Source: a virus. Taken from it: DNA of 64,000 nucleotides. The translations under genes and the position numbers were made by a program. Where the stretch lies: the IMG/VR virus record IMGVR_UViG_3300009788_000091, positions 1 to 64,000 of that record. One strand, 5' to 3'. Shown in pieces: positions 38,423-47,605 of the stretch (positions are counted from its first letter, which is position 1; every line of letters begins with the position of its first letter). The notes under the pieces were generated by a model, which was not told where the DNA came from, ran no database searches, and worked only from the letters and a program-made list of their open reading frames with translations.

Positions 38423-40789
38423 TTATTTTCCTATACCCAATCCGTTAGTTAAAAGTTCTGTTTTATTTAAAACTGTTCTTCCATTTGCTTCACTATTTTC
38501 AATCATTCCTTTTGTGACAGCTAATACTAAATCTTTATTTCTTAATCTAAATTCACCTTGTAAATTCACATTTGTTTGTTGAGATGCTTGCCCCTGTCTA
38601 CCTTGATTGGCAGATAATTGTCTTATTTCACTCAATAAAGCATCTTCACTTGGGGTTTTAACAGATGCTTTTTGTTTTAATGTTTCAGTAGTAATTCTTT
38701 TAAAATTAAGATCAGCATTTAAATCACTATTATTTATTCTAGGTGTTACTGAAACTCCAATTCCAGCTAATGCATCTATTCCTGCAATACCTGGAAGTGC
38801 TGATAAAGCTGATTTAATTCCACTTGTTGTTAAACCAAGTTTATCAAGAAATGAAGTTGGTAAAAAACCAACAAGTCCAGCAAATAAAATTTTAAGTGTG
38901 GATATAACTGCTTTGAATGGGAATAATAATGCTTGAATAATAGATGATCGTATTTTAAACAGAATACTTATTAATGGTTGTGCAAAAAAATCTTTTACTG
39001 AATTAAATGCGGATATGGCAGTATCCTTTATTTCTTTTCTAAAAATAAATAAAACTGCTCCAATTCCCGCTATTCCAGCAATTATTAATCCAATCGGGCT
39101 GAGTAGAAATGAAAAAAGACCAAAAGCTGCAACAAGAACAAATTTCATTACAGCAAATATTCCAAGTAAGACTGACCCCATTAAACTAAACAATCCAATT
39201 ATCCCACTAATAGCACCGCCGATAACAAAAAATGCAATTCCAAGAAATCCTAAAATTGGTGCTGCAACGGCACCAATGATAAGAATTTTTGCTGCAATTT
39301 TTCCAAAATCTTTTGCTGATAAACCAGTTAAATCAATAATTGGTTTTAAAAAATTACTAATTGTTTTAAAAGTATCTTTTGCTGTTGTTTTTATTTCTTT
39401 GAATCCTTCTTTAAATCCTTCTGCAAATAAAATTGATGAAATTAATAATCCTGCAAATTGATTATCTTTTAAATTTTTCATCTCTTTATTTAAATTTATT
39501 GTTTCACCACCAGCAAGTTGAAATCCTCTTACTAAAACTTGAATAAACTGTACTGATTTTTTTACAAGTGGTTCAATCCCAAGAGCTAAAATTGCACCAA
39601 TTTCAATTCCTAATCCTTCTGTAGCAGATTTTAAAAGTGTAAATTGGCCTATTAAACTTCTTAATCTAATTTTAGCCATTAAAGTAGCTGAACCTGCTGC
39701 ACCTAATAATTGAACTCGTAATGCAGTAATAAATGGAATAGTCCCTTCTGAAAGAATTTTATTAATTTCTTCTTGGCTTTTCCCTAATTTTTTAAATCCG
39801 GCAATTAAAAATCCTGAATTTTTGTTAGTAATTTTTACACTTCTACTAAATTGCGCATCAAAAGCACTAAAGGCCCCCGCGCCTCTTAATCCAAAAACTT
39901 CAAATGCAATTCTTGCTTTTTCAGCTGGATCTCGAATTGCAGCGATCTTTTTCGAAATGTTTGCCATAATAACAGGCACTGGTCGAAGTTTAATTTGTCC
40001 ATCAACTACTTCTTTCATTGCTCTAGCAAGACCTTCTTTTCCACCTAACGCTTTAAGTGCTAATTTACTAGGCTTAGTCAATCTGACTAAAGCATTTTTA
40101 AAAGCAGTTCCAGCAAGTGTACCTTTAATACCAGCATTTGAAATAATACCTAATGCAGCAGCAGTTTCTTCAAATGGAATTCCAAGTTGTTTTGCAGCTG
40201 GACCAGCAAGTTTTAAAGCATCTCCTAATTCAATCATGTTTGTATTAGTTCTTGCTGTCGCAAGGGCCAATACGTCTGCGACTCGAACGGCTTCTTTTGC
40301 TTCTAAACCAAATGCTCCTAATTGATTAACTGTAATTCTTGCTGAATCAGCCAAGGTAATTCCAGATGCAGCAGCTGCATCTAAAACGCCTGGGAGTGCA
40401 GCAATGACTTGTCGTTGATTTAATCCTGCTCTGGCAAGAAATTCTGCTCCTTCACCAGCTTGTTTTGCTGTAAAAATTGTAGTCGCCCCAAGAAGTTTTG
40501 TTGTACTATTTAATTCTTTCATATCTTCATCAGTAGATAAAAGAATTGCCTGAACAGTTGCCATTTGCGCTTCAAAACTTGCAAAAGTTTTAATAGCAGC
40601 AGCAGCTCCAATTGTAAGTGGTGCTAATCCAATTCCTGCTGAACGTAATCCTTGACCAACTCGACTTACTGCTTCACTTGCTTTTCTGACTGAAGAACGA
40701 AAACTATTAAATTTTGCTTTAGTTCGTTGAAGGGAGCGTTCTGCACCAGTTGAGCTAAATCTTAAGATGGCATTTAATTGAAAAGCCAT
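38423..40789 (-). CDS. Tail tape measure protein
   Basis: The 788-residue protein has an N-terminal helical TP901-type tape-measure core (LLGATTIFTAKQAGEGAEFL..., MIELGDALKLAGPAAKQLGI) and a long hydrophobic region (about residues 500-600) with several membrane-spanning-like segments. A C-terminal helical tail follows. It sets tail length and is ejected with the DNA. By the usual 0.15 nm per residue the tail tube would be near 120 nm, an estimate only. The frameshifted chaperone gene lies directly upstream. Confidence 0.93.
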   Translation of the reverse strand: MAFQLNAILRFSSTGAERSLQRTKAKFNSFRSSVRKASEAVSRVGQGLRSAGIGLAPLTIGAAAAIKTFASFEAQMATVQAILLSTDEDMKELNSTTKLLGATTIFTAKQAGEGAEFLARAGLNQRQVIAALPGVLDAAAASGITLADSARITVNQLGAFGLEAKEAVRVADVLALATARTNTNMIELGDALKLAGPAAKQLGIPFEETAAALGIISNAGIKGTLAGTAFKNALVRLTKPSKLALKALGGKEGLARAMKEVVDGQIKLRPVPVIMANISKKIAAIRDPAEKARIAFEVFGLRGAGAFSAFDAQFSRSVKITNKNSGFLIAGFKKLGKSQEEINKILSEGTIPFITALRVQLLGAAGSATLMAKIRLRSLIGQFTLLKSATEGLGIEIGAILALGIEPLVKKSVQFIQVLVRGFQLAGGETINLNKEMKNLKDNQFAGLLISSILFAEGFKEGFKEIKTTAKDTFKTISNFLKPIIDLTGLSAKDFGKIAAKILIIGAVAAPILGFLGIAFFVIGGAISGIIGLFSLMGSVLLGIFAVMKFVLVAAFGLFSFLLSPIGLIIAGIAGIGAVLFIFRKEIKDTAISAFNSVKDFFAQPLISILFKIRSSIIQALLFPFKAVISTLKILFAGLVGFLPTSFLDKLGLTTSGIKSALSALPGIAGIDALAGIGVSVTPRINNSDLNADLNFKRITTETLKQKASVKTPSEDALLSEIRQLSANQGRQGQASQQTNVNLQGEFRLRNKDLVLAVTKGMIENSEANGRTVLNKTELLTNGLGIGK

Positions 40790-40808
40790 TTATTTTTTCT
40801 CCCCCTAT

Positions 40809-41045
40809 TTATTTCCCCAAATATTTCATTTTACCAGTTGTTGTAGGTTTAATGCTTGATTTTGATTTCTCCATTGCTCTAGTTTCATCAATTTTTTGTT
40901 TTGTTAATCTTTTTAAGGCAAAAAAGAAATCCTTCCTTTTCATCTTACGAATCTCCGTCCAAGTCACACCGCCTTGCATGTTGTAGGACAAAACAAATTT
41001 GCCCTCCAATATTTCATCCCTTGCGGTTATAGGGATGAACTGTCG
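40809..41045 (-). CDS. Tail assembly chaperone, -1 frameshift extension
   Basis: This frame (78 codons from the slip site) is basic (KMKRKDFFFALKRLTKQKI) and lacks a convincing start. The only nearby initiation codon is TTG at 41066 without ribosome binding site. It is best read as the second half of a fusion with the upstream chaperone frame through a -1 shift at 41051-41045, giving about 362 residues. Pairs of short and frameshifted chaperones coat the tape measure protein in many phages, including P2 E/E' and lambda G/GT. The tape measure gene follows 19 nt later. Confidence 0.75.
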   Translation of the reverse strand, partial: RQFIPITARDEILEGKFVLSYNMQGGVTWTEIRKMKRKDFFFALKRLTKQKIDETRAMEKSKSSIKPTTTGKMKYLGK

Positions 41046-41896
41046 AAAAAATATTGATAACTCCAATCTATAGCTTTATAAAAAGGTCTTTTACAATGGC
41101 TACATTTACCTTCCATCGCCATAAGTGGACCCCCACTATTATCTGTTATCAATTCTGAAATTTTCTCAATATCAATTTTTTTCAACTTTTTAATAATAGT
41201 TTTAATATCGAAAAATTTTGTATTATCTGGTTTAGAAGTGGAAACTTTTTCGATACTTGTTTCAAAAAGTAATTTTTTCATCTTACCTGCATTTTGAACA
41301 ACACTAATATCCGCCTTTTCCATTGTATACCATTTTGAATGGTTTACCCAAATTGTAGTGATAATATCTTTATCAATATGAATTGGTTTTGCTAAATCAT
41401 ATCTTTTTAATCGTTCATGTTCTTCATTTTTTTGATGAATTTCTAAAGTTTTAAGATCTGCTTTAAAATTTTTCATTAATTTAAAACAACTTGGACACGA
41501 TATTTCCATTTTTAATTCATATCCAAGTTCTTCAGTTCGAAGAAACATGTACATATACATCATGTTTGCAAAATCGACTTGATTTAATTTTGCAGTTTTC
41601 TGATCGTCTGAAAATGATTTGAAGTCTTCACCCGCAAGTTGATCTAATAAAATGCCCATCATTTTATTAATCATTATTCCGACATTATTTTCATCATTCC
41701 AAATTGCAGCGATTTTTTCTTCAATATCCATATCCCATTCAATAAAACTGAAACTACGATCCTTGATAAAAGCACCGTCTTCTCTCGTTGGGATAACAGG
41801 CAGGTTTGGTCCTAGATCAAATAGTGTTGTAATTTCATACGGTTTATCACTAAATGATTTTTTTTCTTGTTTTACGTTTTCTTCTTTATTTTCCAT
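41027..41896 (-). CDS. Tail assembly chaperone, zero-frame product
   Basis: The ATG at 41896 has GGGGGAA at the right distance; an in-frame TTG 15 nt upstream is less likely. The 289-residue product is helical, with two CxxC knuckles far apart (CPSC near residue 131 and CSHC near residue 266), which may bind one zinc ion. It ends ...IDWSYQYFFDSSSL; the (I/L)DWSYQ(Y/S)FF end is a hallmark I associate with tail assembly proteins of contractile phages. The 3' end overlaps the next frame by 40 nt including a slippery heptamer. Confidence 0.75.
   Translation of the reverse strand: MENKEENVKQEKKSFSDKPYEITTLFDLGPNLPVIPTREDGAFIKDRSFSFIEWDMDIEEKIAAIWNDENNVGIMINKMMGILLDQLAGEDFKSFSDDQKTAKLNQVDFANMMYMYMFLRTEELGYELKMEISCPSCFKLMKNFKADLKTLEIHQKNEEHERLKRYDLAKPIHIDKDIITTIWVNHSKWYTMEKADISVVQNAGKMKKLLFETSIEKVSTSKPDNTKFFDIKTIIKKLKKIDIEKISELITDNSGGPLMAMEGKCSHCKRPFYKAIDWSYQYFFDSSSL
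41045..41051 (-). other. Programmed -1 frameshift site T TTT TTC
   Basis: In the chaperone frame the codons are TAT TTT TTC; re-pairing one base back gives TTT TTT, and reading continues CGA CAG in the extension frame. The zero frame stops six codons later. P2 uses T TTT TTG at the corresponding place. Confidence 0.75.
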
Positions 41897-41967
41897 TTTG
41901 CATTCCCCCAATTAATAATCTTTTTGATTATTTTGTTTGGAACGTTAATTAATTTTATAAATCGTAC

Positions 41968-41986
41968 TGTTTTACAATGTTATACA
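41968..41986. promoter_or_regulatory. Double 9-mer box before the chaperone/tape-measure genes
   Basis: TGTTTTACA (41968-41976) and TGTTATACA (41978-41986) are 10 bp apart in the 115-bp gap between tube and chaperone genes. It is the only box of the series lying more than 60 bp from the start codon. Confidence 0.6.
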
Positions 41987-42011
41987 ATTATCTTACTTTA
42001 AAACCTCTCGA

Positions 42012-42455
42012 TTAAACAGGGAGTGGTCTATCAGCAGAAAATGTCCATTCAAGCATTGCTGGTTCACCTTCATTTGCGAGATCCAAATCGGGTGTCTTTT
42101 TCTTCAGAATCCACAATCCAGTCAAAGAGGTAGTCGATGCTATGTTTCCAAAGATACTGCGCTTAACAAGCGTTCCTACCTTCTTGTAGAGCGGATCTAC
42201 AGGATCTCTACCTTGAACAAACCAAAATTGTAATGCTGTGCGCTCTGCAACATGATGTTCAAAGGTTGTTCCTGTAAATTCGATTGGTTTGCTATTACCA
42301 CCAGATGCTTTAGTTCTATCTGGTAAATCGACAGCTTCAGTTTCATCTTCAAATCCTGTAAGAGTTGCAAAAACAATCGGAGGAAGGCCGACGATTATTA
42401 ATGAATAATTATTTACAGGAATATGACCAGCTTGAACCGATCCTTGTAAAACCAT
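42012..42455 (-). CDS. Tail tube protein
   Basis: The 147-residue protein is beta-rich, starts MVLQGSVQAGHIPVNNYSLI, and contains EAVDLPDRTKASGGNSKPIE followed by TFEHHVAERTALQFWFVQGR. This fits T4 gp19-like tube proteins. Size and location directly after the sheath gene support the call. Hexameric rings would stack inside the sheath. The gap after it holds one double 9-mer box. Confidence 0.88.
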   Translation of the reverse strand: MVLQGSVQAGHIPVNNYSLIIVGLPPIVFATLTGFEDETEAVDLPDRTKASGGNSKPIEFTGTTFEHHVAERTALQFWFVQGRDPVDPLYKKVGTLVKRSIFGNIASTTSLTGLWILKKKTPDLDLANEGEPAMLEWTFSADRPLPV

Positions 42456-42486
42456 ATTGTTCTCCTTTTTTAATCAACTAAAAATA

Positions 42487-45129
42487 TTATGTTTCTTCTG
42501 TAACTCCCAATTTCGAAATTCTGATAATGAATCTCTCAACGGTATCTGCCAATCTCAATTGAATTTCTGCATTCAAATCGCCAGCAGCTCTTGTGGCATC
42601 AGTGTTATTTTCATCATCAATTTTAATTCGAGCAGCATCATCGACATCTTTACCTCGAATTGCGCCTTTGGCAAATTCAGGAATAAAGAATGCTCTAAAT
42701 GCTGAAATAAGACTTTGTTGGGCCTCATCATCATTAAGTGCGAAAATAATGAAATCAAAGTTTTCAAGAAAGATGTTTTCAAAGTGAGACATCGTTTCGC
42801 GTTGGTGTTTGAATTTAAATGCTGTATCAAGACCAACAGTACGATCACCCCACATAATGAAGTTACCTTCTTTACGTTTGATAATATTAATTCCAGCAGG
42901 ATTTAAAAATTCTTCATCCAATTCTTTTCCTTCTAAACCGTCTGGAAGTTTAACGATATTTGAAAGAATAACATCAACACCAGCTGCTGCTTTATGAAAT
43001 CCATCGAAATCATTTGCTACTCTAGCTTCTTTTCCATGAATAGCACCAGTCAGGCTAATTAATTTATTTCCTGGTCCTTCTGTATTTACAACAAATGCAA
43101 ATGATGGAAAATGAACAACTCCAAAATCATTTTTTCCAAGTGTTTCAGAAATAAATTCATCAACTGCTTGTTCATCAACAATATTGGATGGAACTTCATA
43201 TCTATATTGCCAATTTTGACTTGCAGCAAATGCTACCCCTGCTTTTTGTACAGCAGCAACAGTGTTACCTGGACTTGCCAATTTAACTAATCCAAGATTT
43301 CTATTTCTTAAGCCTTTTAATGCTGAAGTTCCGGTATTATAAGCATCAATAAAATCTTGGTCAGCAATTTCAGAAAGTCCATCAAACCCAGCACTCAACT
43401 CCTGAATATATTCGACTCTAAAATTATCACCCAATGCTGCATCAACTGTCATATCTGATCCAGCTGCAACTGTTATTGAGCCAGCAGTATTAGAAACAAT
43501 TCTAAAACGCTTTCTTCTTTCAATAACATTTGGAATTAAAATCCCATCAACAAGTTTACCAACTTCAAGTGGACAAACTCGAAGGATAATCGTGTCGGCG
43601 ACTGCAAATACTTTTGTCGAATCCTTTGAAGTATCAATAATTGTGAAACCAACTCCAAATTCATTTGGTGCTGCAAACGCAACTCCTGAAGTTACTGTAA
43701 GACCAGTCAAGAATGGCATTTTTTCAGAAACATAATCCCAAATTTGATCTAATCCACCTGCAAGTGTAGCTCCGCCCCAAGTTGGTTGACCACCACCTCC
43801 AGCGGAAGTTGTAGTAAATGCATTACCAGCAAGACCTGCTGTTTGCGCAAACAAATCCATCGTGGATGCTGATGCTTTTTCAGCAAAAAGAAGATCAAGC
43901 AACAACACATCTTGGCTTGCATTAATAAACGCTACGAGATTATCAAGCGTTGCTTCCGCTGAACCGCCAATTAAAACTTCAGCAGTTGCATCTGCAACTA
44001 CAGTTTTGAAAGTGATTGTCTTACCATTAATTACAACAGTATCTGCATCAGCAGGTTGACCAGGGAAAGTTGCAAGACCTGCGGCTCTTGCACCAGCAGT
44101 CGATACTGTCAAAGTTACTCGGTCTAAAATAACGGATGCTCCAAGAGTCAATGGCGCTGCTTTTGCAGTTGCAGCAGCAACAGAAGAAACTACTTCATCA
44201 TGAATTTTTGCAGTCAATACTGTTGAAGTAAGTGTCAATGATTTACTAAACACGTTTGCTGGTCGAATTGCAGCGCTAACTGATCCAACAAATAAATCTT
44301 CTGCTTTAAGTAAGAAATCAGCATTTGGATCATCATTAATGGTATTTAAAAAATATTTCAATGAATTTGGATCAGAACTAAGATTATCTAAATCTTTTAC
44401 TTTAACTGCGATTCCACCTTCGACCAAATAAACTTCAAGCCCCCATTCATCAGCAGGTTGGTCTAAACCTTCTTTTATTAAAACAGCTAAAGCTAATCCA
44501 TCATTTAAAAGTTCAGCAGAAAATAATAAATTCGCACTTCCATCAATTTCAACTACTAAATCAATATCAGATGGTACTGTAATAACTCCTAATGCGGTAT
44601 TTGAAAGAATTTCAAAAGATTTTCCAGGTACAGCAGAAAGTGTTAATTTCCCACCTGCTAATTCATCTTTTTTCAAACCAGCTGGTATATTAGTAAATGT
44701 GATTGTAGTAGGAGTAATAGCGGCATAAGAATCAACATGTTTTTGTTTCTTTCCAGCCCAACGTCCACCATTTCCAGCAAGCCATTTAATTGAATCGCCA
44801 CGAACATCAAGACGATTTTTTTGAATTAATTCAGCGGCTTTTTCATTTCCATCAGTTACTCGACTAAGCCATAATGAGCCAGCAGCGGCACCTTGGTCAA
44901 AAAAATCAAAAGCGGCATCAGGACCAAGTGATTCAGGAATTCGATTTCCTGCTTTAAATTTAAATTGAGTTTCATTTAGGGCAAGAAATGCTTTTCCAAC
45001 CGGGCCTTTTTGTAAAACGGTAGTATAAGCAGTCGTTCCTAAAGCGCCTGGTTCAATTGTACCAGCGGCTTGTTCTTCAATGATTGCAACTCCAGCACCC
45101 CTTAACGGTCCAAATCTTCGTTGTGCCAT
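42487..45129 (-). CDS. Contractile tail sheath protein
   Basis: The 880-residue protein begins with GVAIIEEQAAGTIEPGALGT, typical of sheath N-termini. Residues of about 130-560 are Ala/Thr/Val-rich inserted domains. The C-terminal 250 residues have the conserved sheath core: YRYEVPSNIVDEQAVDEFI, NFIMWGDRTVG, and MSHFENIFLENFDFIIFALN. It is much longer than T4 gp18 (659 residues), the excess being in surface insertions. Its strong AAAGGGG ribosome binding site and upstream double box fit high late expression. Confidence 0.92.
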   Translation of the reverse strand: MAQRRFGPLRGAGVAIIEEQAAGTIEPGALGTTAYTTVLQKGPVGKAFLALNETQFKFKAGNRIPESLGPDAAFDFFDQGAAAGSLWLSRVTDGNEKAAELIQKNRLDVRGDSIKWLAGNGGRWAGKKQKHVDSYAAITPTTITFTNIPAGLKKDELAGGKLTLSAVPGKSFEILSNTALGVITVPSDIDLVVEIDGSANLLFSAELLNDGLALAVLIKEGLDQPADEWGLEVYLVEGGIAVKVKDLDNLSSDPNSLKYFLNTINDDPNADFLLKAEDLFVGSVSAAIRPANVFSKSLTLTSTVLTAKIHDEVVSSVAAATAKAAPLTLGASVILDRVTLTVSTAGARAAGLATFPGQPADADTVVINGKTITFKTVVADATAEVLIGGSAEATLDNLVAFINASQDVLLLDLLFAEKASASTMDLFAQTAGLAGNAFTTTSAGGGGQPTWGGATLAGGLDQIWDYVSEKMPFLTGLTVTSGVAFAAPNEFGVGFTIIDTSKDSTKVFAVADTIILRVCPLEVGKLVDGILIPNVIERRKRFRIVSNTAGSITVAAGSDMTVDAALGDNFRVEYIQELSAGFDGLSEIADQDFIDAYNTGTSALKGLRNRNLGLVKLASPGNTVAAVQKAGVAFAASQNWQYRYEVPSNIVDEQAVDEFISETLGKNDFGVVHFPSFAFVVNTEGPGNKLISLTGAIHGKEARVANDFDGFHKAAAGVDVILSNIVKLPDGLEGKELDEEFLNPAGINIIKRKEGNFIMWGDRTVGLDTAFKFKHQRETMSHFENIFLENFDFIIFALNDDEAQQSLISAFRAFFIPEFAKGAIRGKDVDDAARIKIDDENNTDATRAAGDLNAEIQLRLADTVERFIIRISKLGVTEET

Positions 45130-45156
45130 AACTTTTTACCCCTTTTTATAGTTCAT

Positions 45157-45175
45157 AGTATAACAGTGTTTTACA
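45157..45175. promoter_or_regulatory. Double 9-mer box upstream of the sheath gene
   Basis: On the minus strand, TGTAAAACA and TGTTATACT are 10 bp apart, 28 bp before the ATG. TGTTATACT also resembles an extended -10 (TG-N-TATACT), so promoter function is possible here. Confidence 0.6.
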
Positions 45176-45189
45176 TTTCAACCAAAAAA

Positions 45190-46521
45190 TTATTGTAATG
45201 ATGTAATTACCCCCAAACCACCATCCGCGACAAGTGGTACATCTTTTGACAATTTGTCATAAAAACTCACTGCTAATAGTTCAAAACTACCTGTTGCAGT
45301 CATTGTATCAGTAGCGTCATCGGCACCACCAGCTTCTTTAGAAGCTTTATTACGACTCGTGTCAATTCTATCGACTAAATCTAGATCATATCCACTTGCT
45401 AGTCCAAAAGAAGTGATTGATTTTTTGTTTGCAAAAAACCTATTAAAATCATTTTGAAGTAATATTTGATCTAATTGTCGATCAGTAAATATAGCAAATT
45501 CAAATCGGATTGCTTCTTGTCTGGCACCAAATTGTAGAACAGCTGTAAGATTTGGTTTATCCCTTACAAAATCTTTTCCAATATTATTTGTATCTTGAAC
45601 AGTAAAACCGGGCCTATCAAATGCACGAATGCTTTCAAAAATCATGCTAGGAAATTCTGGTACTTGAAAAAAGTCTTGTGATTGTCTCACATAAATCCTT
45701 GGAAAATATTCAAACGTTATTTCAATCAACTTTCCTAATGCAATCGGTGCATCGAAAGTTACAACCCCCGGTTCATTTGTAAATCCATCCTGTCTTAACG
45801 TGCCAAGTGCATAACTGAGAAATTTATTATCCAATTTTAAAGGATCGTCATCTCTAACAATGACCTTCTTAATTCCAGTTATGTTGTAATTTTTGTTTTC
45901 AAGCACAGTATTTAGATCAACGGTTGAGGCCGTTGCTGTTGCTCGATAAACGACTCGGCTCGTAGACCTGAATTCATTATTCAGTGTCCTTATTACACTA
46001 TCATAAATAAGATCTTCTAAAAATTCAATATCAAATTCACCAAGAATTTTTAATTCTTTGACTTTGGGTGTTAAAAGTGGGTCAGTTGTAACCAAATTAA
46101 TAATTAAACCTATTGATTTATCTAAGATTACTGTAGCAATTGGAAGCGTATCAAAATTTGCATTTAAAACACTTTCAGTCATCCAATCAGAGGCTCCAGC
46201 TGTTGCCCATACTGATCCATTCCAAAATAAATCACTCCCAGTAGTTCTTACTTTAAATCCAATACTTGTTCCAGCTGGTAAATCTTCAAATAAACGTGCT
46301 TCAAATTTTAACCATTTTTGAACCGCATTAGGAGTAATCAATGGTGTTTTAATATAAAGATTAGCATCCAAAGGAAATTTATCATTTACATCTGCTTTTA
46401 ATTGAATGAAAGTTTCAGCTTTATTTTCTGTATTTAATCTTATTTTTGTTGCGTCTGAAAAGATAAGATCAGATCGTATGCTTTCGTCAAAAGTAAAATT
46501 TTTAATTAATCGATTTATCAT
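45190..46521 (-). CDS. Tail-associated structural protein
   Basis: The 443-residue beta-rich protein contains WLKFEARLFEDLPAGTSIGF, SDLFWNGSVWATAGASDW and PRIYVRQSQDFFQVPEFPSM. The N-terminal part looks like a jelly roll; the C-terminal part contains a helix-rich FAIFTDRQLDQILLQNDFNR. It lies between the neck and sheath genes, where phages encode tail terminator, stabilisation or collar proteins. No precise family is recognised, and the size suggests a collar or whisker-like component. Confidence 0.65.
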   Translation of the reverse strand: MINRLIKNFTFDESIRSDLIFSDATKIRLNTENKAETFIQLKADVNDKFPLDANLYIKTPLITPNAVQKWLKFEARLFEDLPAGTSIGFKVRTTGSDLFWNGSVWATAGASDWMTESVLNANFDTLPIATVILDKSIGLIINLVTTDPLLTPKVKELKILGEFDIEFLEDLIYDSVIRTLNNEFRSTSRVVYRATATASTVDLNTVLENKNYNITGIKKVIVRDDDPLKLDNKFLSYALGTLRQDGFTNEPGVVTFDAPIALGKLIEITFEYFPRIYVRQSQDFFQVPEFPSMIFESIRAFDRPGFTVQDTNNIGKDFVRDKPNLTAVLQFGARQEAIRFEFAIFTDRQLDQILLQNDFNRFFANKKSITSFGLASGYDLDLVDRIDTSRNKASKEAGGADDATDTMTATGSFELLAVSFYDKLSKDVPLVADGGLGVITSLQ

Positions 46522-47165
46522 TATCTGTCCTTAAAATCTGGTGCTCCAATTTTAGTTTTTCTAAATGCTTCTTCTACAGCTAATCTCCAATTTCTTTTTA
46601 TTACTTCTTGTACAGCTTTATTTTTAAAAGTTCTTGTTAAAAATTTTCTTGGTGGTACACGAAAAGTATCTCTGCCAGATCCCGTATTAACATTTGCTGC
46701 TTTACGTGCGCTAGCTGCTTGTCTTCCCCCTTTTTCTCTTAATGCAGCTGCAATTGCTGCCCTCATTTCTTGAGTAACAGTAATTGTATAGCCCTCATGT
46801 AATAATAGCACAACTTTTTTCATATCAAACGGCGGACTTCCACTTCCTTTACCGCCAGTAGTTTTTATATTTTTTACAATTCCAACTTCAGCTTCAAAAC
46901 TACTTTTTATTTCTTTTGATATTGCCTTTAATAGATTTCTTTGATCAATTAAAGGCGTATTGCCTCTTTTTAAAGCTATTGTTAAAGGTGAATTTTTTGT
47001 AAATTTTTTCTGGCGTATTGATTCTTTTACTTTTCTAACTAAAAATAATGCATTTTTAATTGTGGATTTTCTAATTTCTCTTTCTAAAATTTTTAAAGTA
47101 ATGCCTGAAGTCAAAAAGCGTTGATAATTAACAACGTCACCTGTAATGATGATTCCATCAGACAT
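46521..47165 (-). CDS. Neck/tail-completion protein (Mu gpG- or HK97 gp10-like)
   Basis: The 214-residue basic protein has long helices (IRKSTIKNALFLVRKVKESI), an ALKRGNTPLIDQRNLLKAI segment, and the motif RVPPRKFLTRTF. The PPR-FL signature is typical of phage virion morphogenesis/HK97 gp10-type tail completion proteins. It shares one base with both flanking genes. It probably helps join the tail to the head. Confidence 0.75.
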   Translation of the reverse strand: MSDGIIITGDVVNYQRFLTSGITLKILEREIRKSTIKNALFLVRKVKESIRQKKFTKNSPLTIALKRGNTPLIDQRNLLKAISKEIKSSFEAEVGIVKNIKTTGGKGSGSPPFDMKKVVLLLHEGYTITVTQEMRAAIAAALREKGGRQAASARKAANVNTGSGRDTFRVPPRKFLTRTFKNKAVQEVIKRNWRLAVEEAFRKTKIGAPDFKDR

Positions 47166-47605
47166 TATCCTATTGGGTTCCTATCAGTAAATAACGCGCG
47201 AATAAAACTAAATCCACTACCACTAAAATGAGAACTTAAATCACCTGCACTATGAACAAAATAAAGAGGATTAGATAAAACTCTTTCACCACCATTTGAA
47301 TCAATAAATTTTATAATTCTATCACCACGTTTAATAGTTTTGCCTAAATCTGTTAAATCTTTAGGACGAATAATTATATAACCACTTGCTTCTTCATCAG
47401 TACCAAGTTGGCTAGAATGTTGAACCTGTTCTGTATTTCCGAATACTACTTGTGCTGGAATTACAAATAAAGTTCGAACAATATTATTAATTGGTTCTCT
47501 GCGACCACCTGGACCAATTGAATACGTTGTTTCGCCTTTATCAATTGATTCAATTTCAAGATTGATTGGTTCAATCAATTCAGGTTCATCAAGAAAATTA
47601 GACAT
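47165..47605 (-). CDS. Head-closure/neck protein
   Basis: The 146-residue beta-type protein contains TLFVIPAQVVFGNTEQVQHS, GYIIIRPKDLTDLGKTIKRG and DRIIKFIDSNGGE. Size, beta content and position between the adaptor and gp10-like genes fit head-closure or head-tail connector stoppers. The family is inferred by gene order rather than by a diagnostic motif. It overlaps the adaptor gene by 8 nt. Confidence 0.6.
   Translation of the reverse strand: MSNFLDEPELIEPINLEIESIDKGETTYSIGPGGRREPINNIVRTLFVIPAQVVFGNTEQVQHSSQLGTDEEASGYIIIRPKDLTDLGKTIKRGDRIIKFIDSNGGERVLSNPLYFVHSAGDLSSHFSGSGFSFIRALFTDRNPIG

Noticed and set aside
40809-41066. Independent gene starting at TTG 41066
   Set aside because: No ribosome binding site is present, and the slippery heptamer in correct phase explains the frame better.
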